From the NCBI RefSeq assembly GCF_004337985.1, contig NW_021940920.1:728549-792548 (forward strand): a stretch of 64,000 nt of DNA, given 5' to 3'. Numbering within the stretch: position 1 is the first letter of the stretch; the number at the start of each line of letters is the position of its first letter. This document shows positions 25,168 through 35,525 of this stretch, one piece after another. The notes under the pieces are model-generated. The model was not told where the DNA came from. It saw only the letters and a list, made by a program, of their open reading frames with translations, and did not search any database. Position numbers and translations under genes: made by a program. Source of the stretch: Pyricularia pennisetigena. Its lineage: Eukaryota > Ascomycota > Sordariomycetes > Magnaporthales > Pyriculariaceae.

Positions 25168-25642
25168 ATGGCCGACCGGCCACACCGAGGCGGAGGCGGC
25201 GGCGGCGGCAACCGGGGTAACTACCGGGGACGCGGCGGGGGTGACCGCGGCGGTCGCGGCGGCCGAGGCGGCGACCACCACGGCGGCAAGAACAACGACC
25301 AGCAGGGCGAGCGCGAGCGGCCAAAGAAGGAAAACATCCTGGACCTGGCGAAGTACATGGACAAGGAGGTGCAGGTCAAGTTCAACGGCGGGCGCGAGGG
25401 TGAGTTGTGGGAGAAATGCGCCTGGGGGTGCAAAAAAAGATATACTGACACCCATCGTTGCGCGCGTTTGCAGTCACTGGAACTCTAAAGGGCTACGATG
25501 CGCTCATGAACTTGGTACTGGATGAGGTCAAGGAGACCATGCGAGGTACGTTCTGTTCCCCGCTCGAGGAATATGCAGGAGACTTTGGCGCAAGGACTTC
25601 TCAAGCAACCGCTTCAGATTCTTGGGGGGCTCTTGCGCGTAA
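25168..25642 (+). CDS. LSM7: U6 snRNA-associated Sm-like protein LSm7 (partial, runs into gap)
   Basis: Exon 1 (25168-25399) and exon 2 (25474-25545) are joined by a 74-base intron (GTGAGT..CAG). They encode 101 residues before a GTACGT donor; the remaining coding sequence lies in the N gap from 25643. Residues 7-39 are a Gly/Arg-rich RGG-type extension. The Sm1 motif follows, from ILDL (57-60) through the VKFNGG and GYD..MNLVL segments. This matches LSm7, a subunit of the LSm1-7 ring (cytoplasmic mRNA decapping and decay) and the LSm2-8 ring (U6 snRNA, nuclear splicing). Yeast Lsm7 is about 115 residues and lacks such a long Gly-rich extension, so this protein is expected to be longer. The start has a good AAACATGG context. 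The Sm2 motif cannot be seen, so the call rests on Sm1 and its flanks. Confidence 0.85.
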
Positions 25643-26335
25643 NNNNNNNNNNNNNNNNNNNNNNNNNNNNNNNNNNNNNNNNNNNNNNNNNNNNNNNNNN
25701 NNNNNNNNNNNNNNNNNNNNNNNNNNNNNNNNNNNNNNNNNNNNNNNNNNNNNNNNNNNNNNNNNNNNNNNNNNNNNNNNNNNNNNNNNNNNNNNNNNNN
25801 NNNNNNNNNNNNNNNNNNNNNNNNNNNNNNNNNNNNNNNNNNNNNNNNNNNNNNNNNNNNNNNNNNNNNNNNNNNNNNNNNNNNNNNNNNNNNNNNNNNN
25901 NNNNNNNNNNNNNNNNNNNNNNNNNNNNNNNNNNNNNNNNNNNNNNNNNNNNNNNNNNNNNNNNNNNNNNNNNNNNNNNNNNNNNNNNNNNNNNNNNNNN
26001 NNNNNNNNNNNNNNNNNNNNNNNNNNNNNNNNNNNNNNNNNNNNNNNNNNNNNNNNNNNNNNNNNNNNNNNNNNNNNNNNNNNNNNNNNNNNNNNNNNNN
26101 NNNNNNNNNNNNNNNNNNNNNNNNNNNNNNNNNNNNNNNNNNNNNNNNNNNNNNNNNNNNNNNNNNNNNNNNNNNNNNNNNNNNNNNNNNNNNNNNNNNN
26201 NNNNNNNNNNNNNNNNNNNNNNNNNNNNNNNNNNNNNNNNNNNNNNNNNNNNNNNNNNNNNNNNNNNNNNNNNNNNNNNNNNNNNNNNNNNNNNNNNNNN
26301 NNNNNNNNNNNNNNNNNNNNNNNNNNNNNNNNNNN
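25643..26335. other. Assembly gap (693 N)
   Basis: A run of N begins just after the second LSM7 intron donor. It must hide the rest of LSM7, including the Sm2 motif and stop codon. Whether the length is real or estimated cannot be told. Confidence 0.98.
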
Positions 26336-26974
26336 TTCATCACCTTCGCTGCAAATGCTGATCATCAAGGTAGATCAAAATACCTTAGCGCAAAGACATA
26401 CCCATCAAGCGACTGGTCACCTCCATCCATCGGGCTAGAGAACTGATAATTGTTTCTTATTCAAAGTTTGTTGCTTAGCTTCTGTTCTATCCTATCTCGA
26501 CAAACCTTGTAGTTCTCCACACTTGGGAATCCCATTGCAGATCCCGATAACGAACAATATGAGAAAAAACTCGTTATCTGTATATAACTCCATGGTCGAG
26601 ACTGAGAATGAACATATATAACGTTGATTTAATAAGAGGAATTTGATCAATGAGACGAGAATGGACACCAGATTGTTGATGACATGTCAAAGCCAACAGC
26701 ATTCGTACCTGGGCTGTCCTCTTCCCACCGCAAGTCGTTGACACGAGGACTTGAACGCTGACTGCTAGCCCATCATACATGCATATATCGTCTCGTTGTG
26801 ATGCATAGGGCTAAATCAGCACCGTGATATCGTTGTCGAGGTCGTAGGGGCAGAATTTTCCCAAGCACTGTCAAACACCATAGAGACTGCTTGGCATACC
26901 CCCCCGGGTGGTGACTGGTTCCTGCTCTTCTTTCCTCCGTTTCCTGCAGCGCTCTTCTCCCAGGCCCACCTCTT
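26336..26974. other. Convergent 3' region between LSM7 and PAN3
   Basis: This short stretch lies between the gap and the PAN3 stop codon. It probably carries the 3' untranslated regions of both convergent genes. I see no additional coding sequence. Confidence 0.5.
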
Positions 26975-29900
26975 TTAAAATCGATCCCTGTGGGAAGGGT
27001 GATGTACACCATGGCCACTGCCACTCGCCACTGGTCCGCCACGCCCGTTGCCGCTGCCCTTGAGCAATTCGCCGAACGCGCTTTGCACAGCGCCCTTGAG
27101 ATCCTTATATGTCACCAGAAAGTCCGTCTCGCAATCGCGAGAAGTGAGCTTGATGCGCTCCTCTGTCCCGACGTCCAATTTGGACATACAACGAAGCATA
27201 TGACCCGGATCAAGCACCGGCCTGCCCTGGGCATCAACTTGGTGGAAGACATAGTCCCGAAACAGCTTGAGCATATACCGGTCGCCATTCTCGGACCATC
27301 CCGCGTCCTTGTCGTACTCAGTGCGCTCGTTGATTGTTGCAAGCTTCATCAGCAGTCGAAGAACTCGCCCGTTCTCCACCTCACGATATAGCTCCGAGTA
27401 TAGCATGTCAGACTGCCGCTGTTGCGCGTCAAACGCCGTCATGACGTGCTCATTAATACCTGCCACGAGATTCTTGACAGTCTTCTGCCCCAGGGCCTGG
27501 GGCGGGTTCAGCAGCCAAAGAACCATGTCCTTGAGAGTGCTGGAGTGATTCCTACCCATCTGCTCTATCGCCTTACCGAGGTTAAGGCTTGTTGGCGGGG
27601 TGTTGGTTGCCAGGGATACTATCAACTTCCCGAATGCGACAAAGTCTTCCTCTTGAAGCTCCGCCATGGGCTTTGATTTTTCGTAGTCGATGACATCGAG
27701 AATGCCACATGAGCTCAGGCGAATGTGGTTCTTGCCTGTAATGATGATCTTGGTGGCGTCAATGCATCTGGCAGCCAATCCGTTGCTGTGTATCGAGTTC
27801 AGAGCGTTGGATATCTGAACTATGTAGCTCCAGAGGACCGTCTCGCTCGCCTGATGGATGGTGTTACTGCGAAATGAAGTCTTGTGCTGGGCGTTGGGGA
27901 AATGGTGCTCCATCAGAGTTTCTGCCAGAGGGAAATACTCGAACGAGAACATCAATGAGCTGTCTCCCCACGCCCTCGTGGTAAAGGCATCTTGCATGGC
28001 TACGATGTTGCCGTTCGTTATCTTTTTCCATTCCTTGACCGGCCTGAGGATTTGATCATTGGACACGGTAAAACCCTCAAGGCGCCTCAGAGAGTAGAGT
28101 CTACTCGTCTTGCCCGAGACGGCCTTGTAAACCCATGTGACGTAGCCGAAAAGACTCGAGGATTTCCTGTTGCTTGTCTTGTCCAAAGTGACAAGTGTGT
28201 GGTAGTTGCCCACCTGGGGCATCTGCAAAGCAGCAGTGCCTGTAGAGTTTTCAGCATCATGTACAGAGTCATCAGCAAGTCTACAGTACGAGTCCATAAA
28301 ACTAACCGGTCATAGTCTGAAGCGCAGCATGGGATTTGTTCTGCAACTCCAGTCTCAGGTTCTCGGGCATGAAGAAGTCATAAGTTGAGCGCTGCCATGG
28401 CTGTAGGTCTTCCCTGTAAGGGCCAATGGGCGCGTATAGGTGGAAAGACTGTAACATCAGTTGTTAGTTGATAAGACTGAATCACACATCACACCCGGCT
28501 CCTCTTTACAGGAAGGGACACGGACTGGAGGTATCAACGATTGATAACCGGCTTGGGCGCTGGGGAAGTAAGCACCGCTATGGGCTACCAAGCCAGCATG
28601 ATCGGTGGAAGCATAAGGGTTATACGGAGCGGCGGGCAGAGTGCTGGCCACGCTGCTCATTGTGAAAGGATCATAGTTGAGAGAGGCATCCTGGGTGGCC
28701 GCAGCAGCACCATTAGTGGTGAGGTCGTAGTTTTGTTGCTGTGGAGTGAACTCTCTGATCGCAGCAATATTGCTAAAAGCGCTAGGAGTGTTTGCCGCAG
28801 GCGGTATGTCGGTTTCCTGAGCGGTAGGAGTACCAGTGGGTGTTGCAGCTGGAAGTGGGCTCTCGATTAGCAAAACCACAAGAATGAACAACAAAAGCAA
28901 CCAAGGGTCTCATGAGTGTCAAGTACCTGTGGCTCTGGGCGTAAAGACGGCAGCACTGGCTGCATGGGATGAAGAGAACGTTTTCTTAGATGGCTGTGAC
29001 GACACGGCCGGAGTGAAAGGCGCAGAGTCTACATTGAGAGTCTTGCGTGTGGATCTGCAACAGCAATAATTGTAAGCATATATAAGAGTGGTCCCAAGTG
29101 ATCAAACTTAAGTGAAAGCATGGTGGTGTAAGTAGTGAGGGATATTGAGCGGGCAAAATCAAATCTGCAACCATCTTTCTTCAACCTCTGTTGCTTCGTA
29201 AGGCCCCCGGGCATAAGCTTCTGTCAGCAAAGACTTAGGGTAGGCTCCAGGAGCTGGCGACATCCCTCGACCCATTATTCCTCGCCTCGGCCACCACCCA
29301 AATATCACATTGGCTTTTTTTTTTTTTTTTTTTTTTTTTTTGGAGATGCCCTTTGCCGAGTATTCTCTCATAATGCGCCTGTAAGGGCTACCAATCCAGT
29401 GTTTATGGCTGTGATGACATGTAGCCACAGAGCGCCGTTTCAATCTTTTGCCCCTCACTTGCCTTCGCTGGTGTTCGACCAGCAATCACCCTCAGATGAA
29501 GGGCCCCCTGGAGTATTCATGCCCACCAAAAAGTAGCGGCACAACTGCTAGTCTGTTTGTTGCCCGTCGCGTAACAAGTGTCATTCAGGAAATCAAGGGG
29601 CAGAGGGCTGATGCTGATGAGTGTAGCGACATTGATGCAACAGATAGACGATGCTATCAACCTCATGAGAGTGCAGGGTTGCAATATCATTCGCATGAGA
29701 AATACCTACGTATCAGGTTTTGGAGACTTCTTTGTTTGGTCGTGGTTGAAGGCGCAGCCAGCATCTTCGTATCGACAGTGGCCATATATAAGTATGTTCC
29801 GACAGAGAGTGTCTTTTGTGTCCGCTGTTTTTTGCCAAAATTCGGGGTCAGAGTTGATCAGGCTTCGACGAGTGCTCCCAGGACTGATTTCGAATGTGTC

Positions 29901-30101
29901 GGGCTCCATGGGAATGTATGTCTGCGAGTGTACAGGGGAAGGAGAGGTGATTTTGGTGAAGCAGCGGAAGGAGACGGGAATCAAGGGTCGTGTATATTCT
30001 GGTTGGAAACATGACTATGTCATGTACATACCACGGCCTTTTGGTCTCGGAGAACCCAGCTGGCGACGGAAGTCGTTGGAGTTGTAGCGAGTGGTTGCCA
30101 T
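26975..30101 (-). CDS. PAN3: PAN2-PAN3 deadenylase regulatory subunit PAN3
   Basis: Six exons on the minus strand (30101-30032, 29824-29710, 29054-28927, 28848-28526, 28448-28307, 28239-26975) give 680 residues with frame kept at every junction. A CCCH zinc finger (C31, C40, C47, H51) binds poly(A) in this family. A PAM2 motif around 67-78 (TLNV..APFTPA) should bind poly(A)-binding protein. A Pro/Ala-rich linker follows, then the pseudokinase domain from about residue 270 (GYVTWVYKA near 291-299), a coiled coil and a C-terminal knob for PAN2. PAN3 brings the PAN2 nuclease to poly(A) tails for initial trimming. Splice sites are ordinary except the exon 4 donor, placed at GTCCGT because this is the donor that keeps phase and leaves the LIPP-to-HLYAPIG region close to the length seen in other fungal PAN3 proteins. 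The gene lies tail to tail with LSM7. Confidence 0.9.
29315..29341. repeat. T homopolymer inside a PAN3 intron
   Basis: About 27 T in a row lie in the second PAN3 intron (29709-29055), which is unusually long at 655 bases. On the transcribed strand the run is poly(A). Confidence 0.9.
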
Positions 30102-31647
30102 TGCGCTGCGATAGTGAAGGGAGGAGCCGCCCCGGCGCAAGGGGCTAAAGGGTTTTGTTATTATCACGTCAGGTTGTCGCGGTTGCCGAACCCCTTGACC
30201 CGGTATACAAGCTCTGAAAGTTTGCGCGTCGCGTTAGCATTTGATCTTGTTGAGTAACACGAATGAGCGACTGCTGCCATCCCGACAGGAGCCAGAGTAG
30301 GAACGACAGGTGTAGAGGAGCAGCGGGAGTAGCGTCGCTGCCCAACCAGCAACAGTCACAAACACTGGCTGCCACTGCGTCTGTCGCCGCAGCTGCAGTG
30401 GATGATGGAGACTGAGGCGTCGAGGCCAAATCTCTTGTGTGCTGGCGGTGTGTGGGGTATCGTTTAGGTCGCGACATGTCGATTCGCGGCAGCTGGTGGT
30501 GGTGCTGATGATGATGCCGCGGTGTGCCCTCGGCAAGCGAAATCGAAGGAATGCACAAGGCAATAAATAAACTTACTGGAACCCGAAAATCAACTGCCAT
30601 CCATTGCATCTAACTTAGCCACGATTCGATGGTAATAGCTGAACATGGAACTGGAGTCGGGGTTTAGAGAAACTGTCTCGCGGAGGGCTCCTCCTGACGT
30701 AGACCGCGATTGGACGTTTGGGAGGGATTCCACCTAATGGCAGTGGTAAGGAGCATGTATCTCCGACCGTGCGGGTCCGCTCCTCCAAGGTTTTGCGGGC
30801 AGCAAATAGGTGGGCCGGCCGGCAAAGGAGCAAGGCTTGAGAATGCGGGCGGATCAGCCTCGCTTCTATGGATGGTGGGACATAGAACCAGCTTGGTCTC
30901 TGTCACCTGCTCTCGAAACCTGACTAACCTCCCGTCCACGGGCGCGCTTAATGCCACTCGTGCACGATATTAATTGGACAGTAACCCCACCAACTCAAAC
31001 CCAAAGGACCCGCTTCCCCAAGGACGAAATGACACTACGTAATTCGTTGTGCAACGGTGACAATTCATTCCCAGATGAGGTACTGGCCAGGACGATACGA
31101 AGTACATGCCCTAGTCATATATTTTACCCAGCATCAATAAGTACCTCTTTAACATGTACGTCGCCAGCCCACCTACCCAGGCACCCGCTGTCGTGCTACA
31201 GCTCCAACCGGGAAAGCTTTATCGGCCCAACGACTTGAAGCTCGACTTTTGACGGTAAGCAACAGGGCTCAATGGAAGAAAATTTTGAATAAAAATAATT
31301 TTTACGCAATGAAGACGGAAAGAAGGCAACCGATTTTTAAATATTAAAACCTGTGCTTATCTTTGTTGGTATTTTTTACTCGTCGACCAGGACCCAACTG
31401 GCCACGTCGCGCAATTTCACTTCTCGACCATTTCTGTTTTTCTTTACTTATCTCCTTCCAAAGTCAAGCCCACATCGATTAACGTCACGACCTGTTACTC
31501 CTATCGACATAAGCATTTCGACCTCCAGGAAATAGACTACATTGAACACTCCATGGGCTATCTGCGGGGCTGACTCTTACCTGGTTGATACCAACTGAGA
31601 CGAGCACACACCAGCCCGACTACTCCCGAGCTTCTCTAATAGCAGCC
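30102..31647. other. Divergent promoter region of PAN3 and the UBX gene
   Basis: About 1.5 kb separates the two start codons. A minus-strand frame, 30169-30600, begins with a hydrophobic signal-like segment and has His-rich repeats. It ends 67 bases before the PAN3 start and shows no domain, so it is more likely part of the PAN3 leader than a gene. The UBX side is T-rich around 31280-31460. Confidence 0.5.
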
Positions 31648-33263
31648 ATGGCGGACGGAGAGCCGGATATCAGCGACCTCTCGCCGCAACAGCAAGAGGC
31701 GCTGCAGCAGTATACCATGATTACAGATCAATCTGTTCATGATGCCATTCCGCTGCTACAGAGATCGCAATGGAACGCCCAAGTACGTGCATGCATAGTT
31801 CGGTTAGGTTTCCGTCAGCTCGGACATGAGAAAAAAAAAAGGCTGACTCCAAAACATAGATAGCAATCGCGAAGTTCTTTGATGGCGAGCAGCCCGACCC
31901 TGTAGCCGAGGCCCTCGCAGCACAGGAGCGAAATCAGCAAGCGGGAGGTCCCGGCCTCGGCGGCACCGCGCGATTCGAGAACCTCCAAGATAGTCTGGAC
32001 GGCATCGAGATGGATATTGTCAGTAACAGAAGACAAAGAACTGAGGCCGCGCCCAGGGTCGTCCCCCAGCCCGCGAGAATCTACAGGGTGCCCTTCCTCT
32101 GGTCCATCATTACGCTGCCTTTCAGCCTCACCTGGAGAATCGCCACGACCCTATTTCGACCGATCGTGTACCTTCTCGGCCTGCTTCCGCGTAACATGCG
32201 ACCCAGAGTCATCGGTGCTGCGGGCTACGGAAGACGACAGTTGATGCCGCGTGATGCTGCAGCGCGGTTCAAGCGCGAGTTTGAGGAGAACTACGGGTCC
32301 GGCGAGCTGCCGTGGTACGATGGGGGCTCGGCGCAGGCCTACGACGCGGCGAAGCGGGAGCTCAAGTTCCTGCTCATCGTTCTCCTGTCGCCCGAGCATG
32401 ACGACACGGACTCTTTTGTGCGGGACGTTCTCCTTTCGCCCGAAGTCCTATCGTTTATTAAGGACGAAAAGAACAACATCATACTGTGGGGAGGCAATAT
32501 TGTCGACTCGGAGGCATACCAAGTATCGTTCGAGTACCGGTGCACCCGATTTCCTTTCGCCTGTCTTGTGTGCTTGACTCCCAAGGAAGGCAGCACCCGT
32601 ATGGGCACCATCAAGCGCATCCAGGGTGCGGTCGCGCCGGAGCGCTTTCTCGAGGACATTAGGTCTGCCATAAACAAGCACAATCCGGATCTGGACGGCG
32701 TGCGGGCGGAGCGTGTCGCCCAGGAGGCCGCGCGCAACCTACGGGCGGACCAGGATTCTGCATACGAACGCTCCCTGGCCAAGGACAGAGAAAAGGCGCG
32801 CCTTCGGCGGGAAGCCGAGGCCGCCGCCGCGGCAGCCGAAAAGCAGGCGCTGGAGGAAGCCGAAGCAGCGGCCCGACTGGAGGAGAAGAGGCGGCAGTGG
32901 AAGGCGTGGCGGGCCACGACGCTTGCAGAGGAGCCCCCGGCGACGGACAAGGACGTCGTTCGGCTCGCGCTTATGATGCCAGAGCACACGGGTGCAGGGC
33001 GCATCGTGAGGAGGTTTACCAAGGAGGCTACCATGGACGAGCTTTACGCTTTTGTCGAGTGCTACGACGTCCCCAAGGGGAACGACGAGAAGCTCCCGCT
33101 GCAACCAGATGGGTACGAACACGAGTACAAATTCCGCATAGTTTCGCCAATGCCCAGGGAGGTCTACGAACCAAGCACAGCTGAGACCGTCGGGGATAAG
33201 ATTGGCCGGTCAGGCAATCTGATTGTGGAGACGATAGTCTCAGACTCCGATGACGAGGACTAG
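31648..33263 (+). CDS. UBX-domain ER protein of the FAF2/UBXD8 (Ucp10) type
   Basis: Exon 1 (31648-31782) and exon 2 (31860-33263) are joined in phase 0 by a 77-base intron and encode 512 residues. In order: a UBA-like helical domain (about 7-60), a hydrophobic hairpin (about 119-156) able to insert in the ER or lipid-droplet membrane, a thioredoxin-like UAS domain (about 190-310), a charged coiled coil rich in Ala, Glu and Arg (about 325-400), and a UBX domain (about 400-490) that should bind Cdc48/p97. The end is acidic. Family members recruit Cdc48 to ubiquitinated ER proteins during ER-associated degradation; that role is inferred from architecture. I chose the ATG at 31648 (GCCATGG context) over an in-frame one at 31585, because residues before it do not look conserved. 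LSM7, this gene and the Lsb5 gene point the same way but are far apart. Confidence 0.85.
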
Positions 33264-34605
33264 ATCTTGTATTATGAGGGACCAGATTACATGTCACGGG
33301 GCGTTGGTTTGTTTATTTTTTTTTTTTTTTTTCAAGCACTAACGAATTTTGCCGCGGGCACAAGATGGAAACGGCGTACAGGACAAACATATGTGTCGAG
33401 ACTATGACATTCTCCCGACTGGGATATGTAATTTTAAAGGGAGAAATCAAGACGGGACAAGGTGTAATTATTGACACAAAGCATTCAATTCCACTAAAGT
33501 ACGCGGGTTAGACTTGGTCTCACATGGAGAAAGCTGCCACCATGACCACGAGACTGCTATGATTTCAAAGTCTAATGCATGTGTACGTGTCTCAAGAGGC
33601 TGCGAGCAACGCCAAGCAACTTGATGACGACCGATGGGGGAAATTAGTCTTCACTGTGACCTTTCAAAATCGTCATCACCCACGACAGATAGTCGATCTA
33701 CACTTGAAAATTGCGACTTCGGGGGCAGTCCGGCGGTACTGTAGTCTTGTGCTCCGTAGGCGACACCCACGTAAGATCGATTCAGCAGCTTCTAGGATCC
33801 TCCATGCTGTAGAAGAGGGGCTATCATCTGACATGTCGTCCCAAGCTTGCGCGATTGTACAGTATATGACTGGTTCGAGTCAGGAGAGTGCATCGCGGGG
33901 GACGAGAACGAGATGGAAGAGGGAGTGGCAGTACGAATACTCTAGTTGTCTGCTCATAGTAGCCTAGTTAGAGAGGTATAAGGGTGGCGGAAAGCTCATG
34001 CATAATTGGTACACCGCAGGCTTCTCCAATATTGAGGCACATCCACGGACTTTTATTTTAGTTTAGTTTTGTTTGTTGGCAATGAGGTGCACAGCCGCAA
34101 TGGTGGGGTTCCCTGCAGAATCCAAGGTCAGTAAGTAGCCCACAAGCTCATTGCTGTTCTTATAAAAATACCTGTATTACTGGAAATCTTGATACGCCTG
34201 CCAAACCAACATCAGCCCAAAAATCAAAAGTTCTCTCTTTTTTTTTTATTTTTTCTTATCCCAACAACTTCTATGGGACACAGCCAAATAGTTACACATA
34301 ACTTAGTGTCGTGTTGACGGGCGGGCTGTGTTCTAATTGCATCCGCAGTCATTTATTTCCTCATGCCCCGTGGAAAGTGGCTTGCCTTGCTTGCCGAGTG
34401 TAGTCTGCTCATGGTACAGCCCCGATAATCTTACTACACAGTCCTGTTCCACTTCTAGAACAGGCCAATTTTGGATCATCCCATCAGACCAAGAACTGCT
34501 GCGCGACTGCTGCAGCCTGACCCGTGTCATTACAGTGGCAGATTGACTTGGATAGCCCTAAATGACAAAAATAAAGAAAAAAATTTGGTCTCTCACGGCC
34601 ACCGG

Positions 34606-34648
<43 letters not shown>

Positions 34649-35525
34649 CCTCTCTCGTTTTGTGGAGATTTGTATGTATAGTAAGTAAGGTACATTTATA
34701 CTACTAGCACTATCCAAATGAAATGTTATACGGTACAGTATGTGACCACGGTTTTATCCACTTCAATCATTTCAACAGCCAATTGATGACGACTAGGCAA
34801 CCAGTCAAGAAAGACGGGGGAACGACTGATCGACCAATTACTCCGTACGCTTAGAGCAACCAGAGAAGACAGGGTAGTATCCAATTCTGGCCCTTGTCCC
34901 TATCCCTGTTATGGTCCCTTAGCCATTCAAGCCATTAACGAGGTGTCCTCTGCAAAACCGGGGAGCGCCTTCAACAGTAAACGTCGCAATTCAGCCAAGC
35001 AACGCGTCAGACACACCTGGGAGAGAAGCGAGCAGGCAGGCAGGCAGGCAACCTTCAATTTTCTCGTCCTCTAGGAAGAAGTCCCAAAACTCAGCGGAGC
35101 AATTCAAAACTTGCAGCAGAGAGGTCTACAAACTTTTATGTTGCGGTCGGCCACTTAATTTGTCCCCTTGGAAAGCCGAGAGCATGCCATGACTTAAACA
35201 TTGAGGTGTCCATACATCCATCTTTGCCGAACCCGCAAATCGATCCCCTGACCGAGAATCGTCCCCAATCAACTTCGAGCCCCTCCCGCCTGTCCGTCTG
35301 TGGCGCCGCGATCGTCGTCAGCCCTGATGTCCCGCCGCGTCAGATAACCGCAACGAGTCACTTGGGCCAGACAAGAGTATCCAACGACCCCCAACGGGAC
35401 CAGTATTTCTGCGGCGGAGTAAAAAAAAAAAGAGCAGAACAGATTACACGACTTTGGTCGCTTCAAACCAAACTGATACATACGCAGACGCACCCTCCCC
35501 AAAAACTGCTCATCAGCAAAATACC
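33264..35525. other. Intergenic stretch between UBX and Lsb5 genes
   Basis: A 17-base T run (33316-33332) lies about 50 bases after the UBX stop and a 42-base T run at 34607-34648. A 130-codon plus-strand frame (33575-33967) shows no domain. A (CAGG)n tract lies at 35034-35049. I see no gene. Confidence 0.55.
34607..34648. repeat. T homopolymer, about 42 bases
   Basis: An uninterrupted T run, one of the two longest in the window (the other is 47501-47542). Confidence 0.95.

Noticed and set aside
25458..26438. Long open frames crossing the first N gap
   Set aside because: Their length comes only from N bases. The real content is LSM7 exon 2 and unknown sequence.
33868..33885. A near B-box sequence GGTTCGAGTCA
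   Set aside because: No A box or acceptor stem at the right distance, so not a tRNA gene.
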